From positions 1 through 34,644 of the IMG/VR virus record IMGVR_UViG_3300025030_000295: 34,644 nucleotides of DNA, one strand, 5' to 3'. Below, in pieces: positions 21,095-29,519 of the stretch. Numbering within the stretch: the stretch's first letter is position 1; the number at the start of each line of letters is the position of its first letter. A program made the translations under genes and the position numbers. The notes below the pieces were generated by a model. That model saw only the letters and a list, made by a program, of their open reading frames with translations, ran no database searches and was not told the DNA's origin. The stretch comes from a virus.

Positions 21095-21666
21095 AGCGCG
21101 AATGCATGCAGTTTCTGACCGAGCGACTGGAGGGGCTCACCCTGACAAGCGGGGTCAAGCCGTTCCTCTCCATGGCCCACGCCCGCTCGATCTTCTTCCG
21201 AGAGCTGCCGGTCGACTACCTGAAGGACAACGATTACGCGGTCTGCTGCCTGCCGCTCATCGACCGCAACGTCAAGTACGGCAGCCTGATCGGCAAGAGC
21301 CGGAACCTGGAGACCAGGATGCTGCACCTGGTGCGGCGCAGGTACCGCCGGGAGATTGTCTTCCGCTGCCTGATGTACGGCCTGCCGGACGAGCTGTACG
21401 GCACGGAGCTGTCGACGGGGCTCGCGGAGCGCTTCATCCAGTCGGTGGCCGGTGTGCACCACATCATCGCAGACGACAACAGCGTGATTCTGGTGAACCC
21501 CCAGGACACGGCGCAGCCCTGGGACCGGACGGCGGAGCGGGACCGTTCATTAGGACGCCCGGCGCTGGCAATCATTAGAGTGGAGTTCAGGGGAGGGGTT
21601 CAGGTGGAGTCGGAAGTACCCCTTATCACTGGGGTGGAGATCAATCCGCAGGTCGAAACAGTTTAA
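21091..21666 (+). CDS. Probable tail terminator-type protein (191 aa)
   Basis: The start is ATG 21091 (ATGA overlap). It is a mixed alpha/beta, Arg-rich protein with a basic RNLETRMLHLVRRRYRREIVF patch (split here RNLETRMLHL, VRRRYRREIVF) at residues about 71-91 and a beta C-terminus. Position right before the sheath gene is that of tail terminator or joining proteins. I do not recognise a precise family. Confidence 0.66.
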   Translation: MKRECMQFLTERLEGLTLTSGVKPFLSMAHARSIFFRELPVDYLKDNDYAVCCLPLIDRNVKYGSLIGKSRNLETRMLHLVRRRYRREIVFRCLMYGLPDELYGTELSTGLAERFIQSVAGVHHIIADDNSVILVNPQDTAQPWDRTAERDRSLGRPALAIIRVEFRGGVQVESEVPLITGVEINPQVETV

Positions 21667-21681
21667 TAAAAGGAGCGTGGC

Positions 21682-21930
21682 ATGGGAGCCAATGAGAAAA
21701 CGGGTATCGAGAGGAAGGGCGGCAGCATGGTGGCGCCGAAGCCGGCGCAGCAGGTGAGGCTGCAGCCAGTGACCGAGCTGGCGGCGGAGCGAGGCGTGCC
21801 GGCGCATGCCCTGGCGGGGATGTGCCGCTTCTACGGCTGGGCGGAAGGGAAGCAGCTTGACGCGGCGGAGTTCGAGCGGGTGATGGACGCCTACCGGGTC
21901 AGGCCGATGGGCAGCGGCTGCAGAGGTTAA
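21682..21930 (+). CDS. Small hypothetical protein ahead of tail sheath (82 aa)
   Basis: ATG 21682 follows AAAAGGAG. After a basic disordered start, residues about 32-75 form a helical segment (VTELAAERGVPAHALAGMC) resembling a small DNA-binding or HTH-like fold, though it may simply be a tail assembly accessory. Mu-like phages also carry a short protein at this place. Function unknown. Confidence 0.68.
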   Translation: MGANEKTGIERKGGSMVAPKPAQQVRLQPVTELAAERGVPAHALAGMCRFYGWAEGKQLDAAEFERVMDAYRVRPMGSGCRG

Positions 21931-21993
21931 GCGGGCCCGGTTCGCCGGGACTTGACTGGACACCCCGAGGGGTGATCCGAGAGGACGACTATT

Positions 21994-23676
21994 ATGAGGG
22001 ATGTGTTCGAGTTTCTGGTGGACGGCACGTCGGGACTGGCTCCCGGCGGCGTGGAGGGGGCGGCGATCGTGACGGGGGTCTGCTCCCTGGGCGAGGTGGG
22101 CAAAGGCTACCTCCTGGGCAAGTCCTCCAACCTGGAAGGGCTTCTGGGGGTGGGGCCTCTGGTGGACCGGCTGCGCGACCTGTTCGCGCCCGCCGGACAG
22201 GGGGCCAAGGTGATTGCCGTGCCGGTCGAGGGGCTGCCCGGCGGTTACATCACCCCGGTCGAGCAGGTGGGGGAAGGCCCTGCGGGGGCGGCAAGCGGCG
22301 TGCCGGTGGCGAACGCCTCGGCTAAGGTCGTAATTGTGGACGGCGGCGCGCCGGGCGTGGCGACCGCCAAGGTTTCGCTGGATGGCGGCACTACCTATGG
22401 CAATGCCGCCGCGGTCCCGCTGAACGGACAGATCGCCATCGGCGCCACCGGGGCAACGCTGGCGCTGGCAGCGGGGGACCTGGTGGCGGCGGACTCCTAC
22501 GCGTTCCTGGTGCGCTCGCCGATCGGGCCGGTGCTGAAGACGGGGGCGGGTCCCGATATCACGGTGGCCGGGACGGTCAAGGCCGCGGCGGACGTGATCC
22601 TGCTGATCAGCGGAGCGGGGGGGCGCAACGTAGGGACTTACCAGATCAGCCTGGACGGCGGGGACTCTTGGAGCGGCATCAAGACCTTGCCTGTGGACGG
22701 CCTGATCGCCGTGGGCTCCACGGGGGGCGTCATCACCTGGCCAGCGCAGGATGCCGTGGCGGGGGACTCCTACGGGTTTCAGCTGCTGGCGCCGGTCCCC
22801 TCGGTGTCCGGGGTGGTAGAGGCGCTGGAAACGCCGCTTGCGCTCTACGACGTGGAGTTCGTCCATGTCGTGGGTCCCTCCGATTCCTCGGACTGGGCGG
22901 CGCTGGGGGTGCAGGCGGACCTGTTGTGGAATGCGCACCGCCCCACCTTCTTCCTGGCGGAGGCGAGGCTCCCCTACGCTGACGAGACCCTGGACGAGTG
23001 GACGGCTTACCTGACCGCGGAAAGACAAGGTTTCGCGCACCGCTTCGTCTCGGTCTGCGCGGCCTTTGGGGAGATCTCGGAATCGACCGGGCGGCGCATC
23101 ACCAGGAACGCGGCGGGGCTTGCCGCGGGGAGGCTCCTGGCGATCCCGGTGATGCGGGCGCTTGGGAGGGTGAAAGACGGCAACGTGGCGCAGCTCTCGC
23201 TGCCGGTGGAGTACACGGAGGCGCACCAGGCTCAGCTGGAGGGCGCCGGGTACCTGACCGCTCGCCGCTATGCCGGGCTGTCCGGGACCTACTGGGGTGA
23301 TGAGCGGACCATGGCGGACCTGACCTCCGATTACCAGTACCTGACGGTGCTCAGGGTGGTGTTCAAGGCGGTGCGGAAGGCGCGGCTCGCGGCGCTCAGG
23401 TCGATGTACGACGAGGCGGGGGACCTGGCTCTGGGCGCCTCGGCCGGGGGGCTCGCCTACCTCACGGCGAAGATCGAGGAGGCGCTGGACACCATGGTGA
23501 ACGCGGTGCCCAAGGAGCTCGCGGGGAGGCAGATCACCATCCCGGAGGGTCAGGACATCGTGAACAACGGGGTGGCGGTGGAGATGGTGCTGATCGGGAT
23601 CCCGATTATCAGGACCATCAAGCTCTACGCGAGCTATGTGTTCGCGGGGTCTGCGGCGGATCCGCGGCTGGCTTAA
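21994..23676 (+). CDS. Contractile tail sheath protein with two inserted Ig-like domains (560 aa)
   Basis: It polymerises around the tail tube and contracts to drive infection. The N-terminal about 100 residues and residues about 285-560 fit the sheath core of the DUF2586 type (GYITPVEQVGEGP; a helical STGRRITRNAAGLAAGR region; conserved C-terminal VAVEMVLIGIPIIRTI). Between them sit two repeats of one beta domain (KVSLDGGTTYG near 130, QISLDGGDSWSG near 218). Such surface-inserted domains decorate the sheath. Its presence makes this a myovirus-type particle. Confidence 0.88.
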   Translation: MRDVFEFLVDGTSGLAPGGVEGAAIVTGVCSLGEVGKGYLLGKSSNLEGLLGVGPLVDRLRDLFAPAGQGAKVIAVPVEGLPGGYITPVEQVGEGPAGAASGVPVANASAKVVIVDGGAPGVATAKVSLDGGTTYGNAAAVPLNGQIAIGATGATLALAAGDLVAADSYAFLVRSPIGPVLKTGAGPDITVAGTVKAAADVILLISGAGGRNVGTYQISLDGGDSWSGIKTLPVDGLIAVGSTGGVITWPAQDAVAGDSYGFQLLAPVPSVSGVVEALETPLALYDVEFVHVVGPSDSSDWAALGVQADLLWNAHRPTFFLAEARLPYADETLDEWTAYLTAERQGFAHRFVSVCAAFGEISESTGRRITRNAAGLAAGRLLAIPVMRALGRVKDGNVAQLSLPVEYTEAHQAQLEGAGYLTARRYAGLSGTYWGDERTMADLTSDYQYLTVLRVVFKAVRKARLAALRSMYDEAGDLALGASAGGLAYLTAKIEEALDTMVNAVPKELAGRQITIPEGQDIVNNGVAVEMVLIGIPIIRTIKLYASYVFAGSAADPRLA

Positions 23677-23695
23677 CTTTTAAGGGGGTTGAACA

Positions 23696-24130
23696 ATGGT
23701 CAACGGGAATTCTTACGACTGGGAGTCGGTGGAAATCATGCTGCCCAGCGGGCTGGCTGTAGCTGTCACTGACATCAGCTATGACGACGAGAGGCCGATC
23801 GAGGAGCGCTACGGCCGCGGCAGCCTGCCGCACGGCTATGGTAGGGGGAACTATAAGGCGAGCGGCAAGATGACGCTGGACCTGGAGGAGGCGACGCGGC
23901 TGCAGCTTTCTCTGGGAGGGTCGGTCTACGACTCGCCCCCCTTCCCCATTATTGTCTGTTACGGCACGGACGGGCTGCCGATTATCACTGACACGCTGCC
24001 GCTGGTGAAGATCGTCAAGACCAGCTCCGGAGCCAAGCAGGGGGAGGCGAACGTCGGGGTGAGGGAGTACGATTTCACTTGCATCGCGCCGATTGTCTGG
24101 GGGTTCGTGCCGGCGCTCTTGCCGACGTAA
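23696..24130 (+). CDS. Tail tube protein (144 aa)
   Basis: ATG 23696 follows AAGGGGG. A compact beta-rich protein with SYDDERPIEERYGRGSLPHG (residues 28-47) and a K-M-T-L-D-L pattern, typical of the contractile tail tube (gpM-like). It directly follows the sheath gene and precedes the tail chaperone, the canonical order. Confidence 0.83.
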   Translation: MVNGNSYDWESVEIMLPSGLAVAVTDISYDDERPIEERYGRGSLPHGYGRGNYKASGKMTLDLEEATRLQLSLGGSVYDSPPFPIIVCYGTDGLPIITDTLPLVKIVKTSSGAKQGEANVGVREYDFTCIAPIVWGFVPALLPT

Positions 24131-24139
24131 CGAGGGTCT

Positions 24140-24169
24140 GACTGGTGGGACTGGTTGGACTGGTGGGAC
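24140..24169. repeat. Three tandem 9-bp repeats in the tube-chaperone gap
   Basis: GACTGGTGG, GACTGGTTG and GACTGGTGG follow one another at 24140-24166, with a final GAC. It fills most of the 68-bp gap before the chaperone gene. Similar GGACTGG runs occur between genes in some environmental bacterial genomes (from memory); no function is evident. Confidence 0.7.
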
Positions 24170-24198
24170 AACAACTAACAGATCAAAGGAGTTTTGAT

Positions 24199-24519
24199 AT
24201 GGCAAATGGTGCAATGCCGCCGGTGGTTAAGGAAGCAATGGAAAAGGGTGTCTCGGTGCTGGAGCTTACGGGGGAGGATGACCGCTTCTACTACTTCAAG
24301 AAACCGGGCCGTGAGGACATGAACCGCTACATCGCAACGGCGGCCAAGGGGAAACCGGCGCAGGCGGTGCGCAACCTGGTGGTCGAGCTGGCCATCCATC
24401 CTTCGGGCTCGGATTTGGCCAAGGAGTTTGAGGAGAAGCCGGGCAAGATGGTGGCGCTGAACAGCGCGCTGCAGGCTGAAGTGGGGATGAACGAGGAGTT
24501 CGCCTCAAAAAAGCTGTAA
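24199..24519 (+). CDS. Tail assembly chaperone, zero-frame product (106 aa)
   Basis: ATG 24199 follows AAAGGAG. The sequence fits the small acidic helical tail chaperones (gpG analogues) located between tube and tape measure: LELTGEDDRFYYFKKPGRED, later AAKGKPAQAVRNLVVELAIH. It ends at TAA 24517-24519, two codons after a slippery A AAA AAG, so it is also the first part of a longer frameshift product. These proteins bind the tape measure during tail assembly and are absent from the virion (family knowledge). Confidence 0.85.
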   Translation: MANGAMPPVVKEAMEKGVSVLELTGEDDRFYYFKKPGREDMNRYIATAAKGKPAQAVRNLVVELAIHPSGSDLAKEFEEKPGKMVALNSALQAEVGMNEEFASKKL

Positions 24520-24713
24520 GGCTCCTGGAGGAGCTGGAGGCGCACCCCTTCCGGCAGATGGCGGTACTGGTCCGGCACTACCTGCGGGTGGAGCCGGACC
24601 AGGACTTCGAGCTTTTCCTGGAGCAGTACGCGGAGGCGCTCTGGATGGAAAAACGGCAGGTCCAGGCCATGGCGAGCGCGGTGGCCAAGGGGTTCGGCGG
24701 AGATAAGAAGTAG
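24199..24713 (+). CDS. Tail assembly chaperone, -1 frameshift fusion (gpGT-type, about 171 aa)
   Basis: A slippery A AAA AAG (24507-24513) lies in the zero-frame register X XXY YYZ. A -1 shift there continues from 24513 through GCT GTA AGG CTC to TAG 24711-24713, adding 66 residues (AVRLLEELEAHPFRQ onward to MEKRQVQAMASAVAKGF). The extension has no good start of its own. A GCTCC/GGAGC hairpin sits 7 nt downstream (24521-24534), and a GAGGAG lies 8 nt upstream (24493-24498), both known stimulators in dnaX-type sites. The G/GT strategy is widespread in tailed phages just before the tape measure, as here. Confidence 0.85.
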
Positions 24714-24750
24714 GCAGGGACTTACGGGCGCAAGGGGCACGGGAGCTTTT

Positions 24751-26943
24751 ATGGAGTCGCTTTTCAAGCTGGGCATATTGCTTCGCATCGTGGACATGGT
24801 TTCGGGGCCCATTGCGCGGATCTCGCAGACGGTGGACGCGCTGCAGTCGAGGGTGGCCAGGCTGGAACCCGTGTTCAGCCGCTTCCGGGATTACGGGGCC
24901 TGGATCGCGGGGGCCGGGGTCGCGGGGGCGCTGGGTCTCTCGATCGCGGTGACCCAGTTCGCCAACCTGGAGGAGGCGCAGCTGGGTCTCCGGACCCTGG
25001 TGATGGACTCGGCGGGACGGGTGGGCGAGGAGTACTCGAAGCTGAACCGGCTGGCGGAGGATCTGGGAACGTCGCTCCCGGGGAGCACGCAGGACATGAT
25101 CCAGATGTTAGTGGCGCTTCGCGAACAGGGGGTGCAGACGAACGTGATCCTGGGCGGCATGGGGGAGGCGGCCGCCAAGTTCGCGGTGCTGATGAAGGTT
25201 TCGTTTGCGGAAGGGGCCACGCATGTGGCGAAGTTCTCGGAGGCGCTGGGGATCGCGGACCGGGAGGCGGTCCCCTTCATGGATATCCTGCAGCGGCTGA
25301 AAAGCGCGGCGGGGGTGAACGTGACGGATCTGGCGGAGTCGTTGAAATACGCAGGCGCTTCGCTCAAGGCGCTGCGGGTCCAGGGGCTGGACGCCGGGCT
25401 TGAGGTGAGTGCTGCGATCGGGCTCATGGCCACGTCGTCCATCGAGGGGAGCCAGGCCGGGACCAACTTCGCGGCGGCGCTCACCAGGATGGCGGAAATC
25501 AGCAGCCGGCTTGACGGCGGCACGGTGGCGAAGCTGGTCGGGCCGCTTTTGGCTGCGAAGGGGATAAAGCTCAACTTCTTCGACGAGGCGGGGAACTTCG
25601 GCGGTATCCGGGCCATGATGGGCGAGCTGGAGAAGCTGCGGGCGCTGAACCCGCAGGAGCAGCTGATCGTGCTTTCCAAGCTGTTCGGGGTGGAGGCTGC
25701 GCGCCCGCTTTCCGTCTTCATCGCCCAGGGGCTCTCCGGATACGACGCCATGCTGGCGAAGATGCAGAACCAGGCGGACATGCAGACCAAGATCAACGAG
25801 ATCATGTCCGGGACCAAAATGCAGTGGGAGACGTTGACGGGGACGCTGGGGAACGTGGTGGCGCACCTGGGCGCGGTGGTGACCAAGGTGGCGGGCCTGA
25901 ACGGCTTGATGCGCCTGGCTAACGATCTTGCCGGAGGTCTCGATGCCTGGATTGTCGCTCATCCGCGCACCGCGGCGCTGATCGGCGGGACGGCGGTGGC
26001 GGTGACGACCATGGCGCTGGCGGTCGGGGGGCTGCTCCTTACCATCGGCCTGGGCGGGACCGTGGTCTCCAAGATGGTCATGGGGTACGGGCTCCTGGTG
26101 CAGGGACTGGGGCTCTTGAAGCTGGCGATCGGCGGACTGATCCCGATGATCTGGAGCTTCACGGCGGCGCTCCTGGCAAACCCTGTCACCTGGATCGTGC
26201 TGGCGGTGGTGGCCGGTTCCTACGCGATCGGCAAGGCTTTCCAGTGGATGTACCGGCATGTGACCTGGTTCAAGGCCGGTGTGGACGCCATGCTCTACGG
26301 GTTGGGGTTCGGGATCGGGCGGCTGGGGAAGTGGCTGATGGGCTTCGGGGCCATGCTGGCCAAGCCGTTCGTCTTCATCTGGACGGCGATCGGGAGGCTG
26401 GTGGCTGCATTGCCCGCGGTCTCGGAGGCGGTGTCTAAGGCCATGGCCGGGATGTTGAACGCGCTCCCTGACATGCTGGGAAGGTTGTTCGGGTCGGGTC
26501 AGAAGATCGTGACGACGCTGGTGGCGGGGATCAGGTCGGTGGCGCACCAGCTCCCCGGGGCGGTCAGGGAAATCTTCGGGAAGGTCCGTAACCTGCTCCC
26601 CTTTTCGGACGCCAAGGAGGGGCCGCTTTCGCAGCTCACGCTTTCCGGCTCGCGCATCATGTCCACCCTGGGGGATGGGATCATGGGGGCGGCTCCGGGA
26701 CTGCGGAAGACCATGGCCACGGCGCTGGCTGGGGCGGCGCTTTCAACCAGCATCGCGGTGGCGCCGGTGCCTTCTTTTGCGGAGGAGGCCAAGGGGAAAG
26801 GGGCCGCGAGGCCGCCGGCTGCGACTGTGGCGCAGGGGAAGAAGCTGGTGATCCACATCGAGAATATTACCCTCCCCGGGGTGACCAACGCCTCGGACTT
26901 CATGGCGCAGCTGCAGGCCCTGGTGGAGGCGCATGATGCGTGA
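24751..26943 (+). CDS. Tail tape measure protein (730 aa)
   Basis: It sets tail length and is ejected with DNA. It is long and helical, with an opening coiled coil (ISQTVDALQSRVARLEPVF), a TMP core domain (about 60-350, with a Gly/Ala-rich EVSAAIGLMATSSIEGSQAG) and a hydrophobic stretch of several membrane-like helices at about 407-492. The C-terminal part includes MAGMLNALPDMLGRLFGSG and an LPFSDAKEGPLSQLT motif typical of myovirus tape measures. It has the right position directly after the chaperone. ATG 24751 overlaps nothing upstream; the 3' end overlaps the next gene by 11 nt. Confidence 0.9.
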   Translation: MESLFKLGILLRIVDMVSGPIARISQTVDALQSRVARLEPVFSRFRDYGAWIAGAGVAGALGLSIAVTQFANLEEAQLGLRTLVMDSAGRVGEEYSKLNRLAEDLGTSLPGSTQDMIQMLVALREQGVQTNVILGGMGEAAAKFAVLMKVSFAEGATHVAKFSEALGIADREAVPFMDILQRLKSAAGVNVTDLAESLKYAGASLKALRVQGLDAGLEVSAAIGLMATSSIEGSQAGTNFAAALTRMAEISSRLDGGTVAKLVGPLLAAKGIKLNFFDEAGNFGGIRAMMGELEKLRALNPQEQLIVLSKLFGVEAARPLSVFIAQGLSGYDAMLAKMQNQADMQTKINEIMSGTKMQWETLTGTLGNVVAHLGAVVTKVAGLNGLMRLANDLAGGLDAWIVAHPRTAALIGGTAVAVTTMALAVGGLLLTIGLGGTVVSKMVMGYGLLVQGLGLLKLAIGGLIPMIWSFTAALLANPVTWIVLAVVAGSYAIGKAFQWMYRHVTWFKAGVDAMLYGLGFGIGRLGKWLMGFGAMLAKPFVFIWTAIGRLVAALPAVSEAVSKAMAGMLNALPDMLGRLFGSGQKIVTTLVAGIRSVAHQLPGAVREIFGKVRNLLPFSDAKEGPLSQLTLSGSRIMSTLGDGIMGAAPGLRKTMATALAGAALSTSIAVAPVPSFAEEAKGKGAARPPAATVAQGKKLVIHIENITLPGVTNASDFMAQLQALVEAHDA

Positions 26944-27502
26944 CGGATATCTTTCCTGGGATGACGGTGAGGTGAGGCTGGGGGGCGAGCTCTTGCCGGG
27001 GGTGTTCGTGGAGCAGAATGTCCGCGGGGCTGTGCGCTTCGATGATGCCCAACTGGACGCGCAGTCGGGCAAGGCCAAGGTGCCGCTGGGGTACCAGGAC
27101 GCGGTGGTGACGCTGACGCTCGATCTGCTTTGCGACGAGGCGGGGGACTGCTACCAGAAGCTCGAGCAGATCAGCAGGGTGTTCAAGGCGGACCGGAACG
27201 CGAACCCGAAGGTCTACGCGGTGCAGAACCGTCATCTGGCGGCGCGCGGGGTCAGGAACGTGATCTTCGCGGCGCTCGATTCGTTCGAGGATGACCGGGA
27301 GGATGTGATCATGGCGGTGCTCTCCTTTACCGAGCATCAGCCGGCGGTGATCCGGAGGGAGAAGCAGGCGACGGCGACCAGGGCGGCGCAGACCAAAGCG
27401 GGGACGGCTCCGCCTGTCAAGGCCAAGCCTGCGGTGTCGCCGAAGGTCGTGTCGGACCCGGAGAACCCTTTCATGGCGGGGCTCAGGGACGGCGCTTTAT
27501 GA
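26933..27502 (+). CDS. Baseplate/tail protein after tape measure (189 aa)
   Basis: ATG 26933 (with a second ATG directly after) overlaps the tape measure end. Residues 1-125 are a compact beta/alpha domain (DGEVRLGGELLPGVFVEQ; later VNLTL-like strands and FAALDSFEDDREDVIMAVLS). The last 60 residues are a Lys/Ala/Pro-rich tail. Genes at this place encode baseplate hub or tail-initiator proteins (LysM-type or DUF6046-like); the exact family is uncertain. Confidence 0.7.
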   Translation: MMRDGYLSWDDGEVRLGGELLPGVFVEQNVRGAVRFDDAQLDAQSGKAKVPLGYQDAVVTLTLDLLCDEAGDCYQKLEQISRVFKADRNANPKVYAVQNRHLAARGVRNVIFAALDSFEDDREDVIMAVLSFTEHQPAVIRREKQATATRAAQTKAGTAPPVKAKPAVSPKVVSDPENPFMAGLRDGAL

Positions 27503-27542
27503 TGGGAGTTGTGGGAGCAATGGGATTCAGGGGAGTGATGGC

Positions 27543-28343
27543 GTGGAAGTGAACGGGCTTAACCTGGAAATTACCGTGGGGGAGCTGGAGGTGTACCGGG
27601 CCCCTCAGTGGTGGATCGAGTCGCTGAGACACATGCCGCTGGGGCGGGCGGGCATTACTCTGCCAGACCCTGACCGCGAGCTTTGTCAGGTGGTCCGGGT
27701 GGGGGACGCCGTCCGGATCAGCGCCGGGTACCGCGACGCGGCGCCGTCTGTCTGGGAGGGGACGGTCACCTCGAGGTTTCCCGGGGAGACTCCGGACCAG
27801 CTGGAGATCAGGGCGGTGGACGCATCGCTGGCGCTTACCGAAACCAGGATCCTGCAGAGCTGGGAGGCCGAGACCCCGGAGGCGCTGGTAGCTTGGGTGA
27901 TCAGGCAGACGGGGCTTGCGGCCGGGACGGTGATGGAGACCGGGATGGTGCTCCCCAGGGTGGCGGCTTCCAACGTCCCCGCCTGGCATCTGGTGCGCCA
28001 GATCCGGCAGAGCTGCGCGAGCGCCTTCGGGCTCGACATGAGCCGCTGGGCGCTCTGGCTGGGCAGGGATGGGGTGAATTGGGGGGACTTCGACGAACCG
28101 GGGGACCTGGTTCGGATCGCGATCGGGGAGAACCTGATCGGGCACGAGCCGTGCGACTGGAGAAGCGGCGGGATGGGGATGATCGAAACCTTCCTGATCG
28201 GGGGGCTTTCGCATTCGCGGCGGGTGCGGCTTAAGGACGATCGGCGGGGTATCGATGAGGTGCACCGGGCGCTCCGGGTGAGGCACGAGGGGACTCCGGA
28301 GAGGGTGCGGACCTTTGTCTGGTACGGGGTGGAGCATGGGTAA
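27543..28343 (+). CDS. Baseplate hub protein, gpD/gp27-like (266 aa)
   Basis: GTG 27543 follows CAGGGGAG; the nearby ATG at 27538 is out of frame. The protein shows the hub pattern of tandem beta domains: an N-terminal barrel with VGDAVRISAGYRDAAPSVWEG-like strands (split here VGDAVRISAGYRD, AAPSVWEG), an RAVDASLALTETRI segment, and a middle helical part (EALVAWVIRQTG). This fits gpD/late-control-type hubs that hold the spike. The downstream spike gene overlaps it by 8 nt. Confidence 0.8.
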   Translation: MEVNGLNLEITVGELEVYRAPQWWIESLRHMPLGRAGITLPDPDRELCQVVRVGDAVRISAGYRDAAPSVWEGTVTSRFPGETPDQLEIRAVDASLALTETRILQSWEAETPEALVAWVIRQTGLAAGTVMETGMVLPRVAASNVPAWHLVRQIRQSCASAFGLDMSRWALWLGRDGVNWGDFDEPGDLVRIAIGENLIGHEPCDWRSGGMGMIETFLIGGLSHSRRVRLKDDRRGIDEVHRALRVRHEGTPERVRTFVWYGVEHG

Positions 28344-29082
28344 AGATATGGACCTGAAAAAGCTGCTGCAGCGGGTGGTGGAGCTGGTCATGCCGGACCT
28401 GCGCGCCTATTACCGTGTGCCACGGAAGGGGCGCGTGGTCAAGGCTTACGCGGCTGACGGGGCCTACTGGGCGGACGTGCAGCCGCTGAGAAACGATGAC
28501 AGCGACGACGTTAACGAGCCGGTGCTGAGCCGGGTGGAGATCCCTGTCTTGTGGGGCGGACCTGAGCGCGGGGTGGTCTGCCCTCCTGTGGCTGGGACGC
28601 TCTGCGACATCACCTATTACGACGGCGACCCGAATTATCCGCGCATCAGCAACTTCCGATGGGAGAGGCACAAGGCGCCGGCCTGCGAGGTGGGGGCGTT
28701 TGTGATTCAGCAAAAGCCGGGGGTCTACCTGCGCATCACGGCGGGGAGCAACCTGGAGGGGAAGACGGGCGCGGACCTGGTGCACGACATCGGCGGCTCG
28801 ATGCAGGAGACGGTGGCGGCGGACTGGAACATCGAGGTGGGGGGGAAGGCTGTCATCACCTGTCCGGAGGTGGAGCTGGCGGCGTCCGTCAAGGTTGTCT
28901 TGACCACCCCCATGCTACAGGTCACCGGCAGCATCTCGGCGGGCGGCGGTATCCAGGCGGCGGGCGATGTGGCTGACGCGGGGGGCACCATGGCGGGGAT
29001 GCGGGATGTCTTCAACCCCCACACGCACCAGGAGCACGGTACGGGGGGCGGGGTGACCGACCCGCCTGCTGAGGAGATGTAG
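28336..29082 (+). CDS. Baseplate spike protein, gpV/Mu gp45-like (248 aa)
   Basis: ATG 28336 is chosen over an in-frame ATG at 28348; both are possible. The N-terminus has a helical start and an OB-fold (RKGRVVKAYAADGAYWADVQ). The middle is a repetitive beta-helix (VELAASVKVVLTTPMLQVTG) and the C-terminus ends with FNPHTHQEHGTGGG, the HxH iron-binding tip of contractile-tail spikes. It punctures the host outer membrane. It overlaps the hub gene and precedes the gp25-like wedge. Confidence 0.88.
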   Translation: MGKDMDLKKLLQRVVELVMPDLRAYYRVPRKGRVVKAYAADGAYWADVQPLRNDDSDDVNEPVLSRVEIPVLWGGPERGVVCPPVAGTLCDITYYDGDPNYPRISNFRWERHKAPACEVGAFVIQQKPGVYLRITAGSNLEGKTGADLVHDIGGSMQETVAADWNIEVGGKAVITCPEVELAASVKVVLTTPMLQVTGSISAGGGIQAAGDVADAGGTMAGMRDVFNPHTHQEHGTGGGVTDPPAEEM

Positions 29083-29084
29083 TC

Positions 29085-29519
29085 ATGGATGATCTGTTCG
29101 GCCAGGACATAAAGCTGGGTGCGGACGGCCAGGCGCTGGTGGCGGCCAATGGGGAGCTGCTCCTGACTGAGGGGGCTGGGACGGGGGTGCAGGACATCCG
29201 CCTGCGGCTGGAGACCCCCCTGGGGGAGCTCTTCTACGATGCCGAGTTCGGGAGCCTGGTGCACGAGTTTTTCCTGGACGAACAGACCGGGGGGAGGCGC
29301 AGCGCGTTCGAGGCGGAGGTGATCGCGGCGATCGAGGCGGACCCTCGGGTGGTGCTTGGGTCGGTTCAGTGCCGGGTCGTCGCCTTCGACGAGCGGGGCT
29401 TCGAGGCGAGCGCTTCCTGGAGCTTCATCGGCGAGGACCACCCGTTCAACCTGGTGCTTTCTTACGGCGCCGGCAAAAAGGAGCTGCTGATAGATGTCAA
29501 TCCAAGATCTGGTCTCTAA
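29085..29519 (+). CDS. Baseplate wedge protein, gpW/gp25-like (144 aa)
   Basis: ATG 29085 follows GAGGAG. Residues about 34-75 carry the gp25 signature (GVQDIRLRLETPLGELFYD, then AEFGSLVHEFF), with the two helices and strands that follow. It is part of the baseplate inner wedge together with the J protein. The end overlaps the J gene by 26 nt. Confidence 0.88.
   Translation: MDDLFGQDIKLGADGQALVAANGELLLTEGAGTGVQDIRLRLETPLGELFYDAEFGSLVHEFFLDEQTGGRRSAFEAEVIAAIEADPRVVLGSVQCRVVAFDERGFEASASWSFIGEDHPFNLVLSYGAGKKELLIDVNPRSGL

Noticed and set aside
24891-26547. Long open frames on the - strand opposite the tape measure, and similar ones opposite terminase, lysis and sheath genes
   Set aside because: High-GC genes create long antisense frames; these lack ribosome sites and recognisable domains while the + strand frames are clear homologues.
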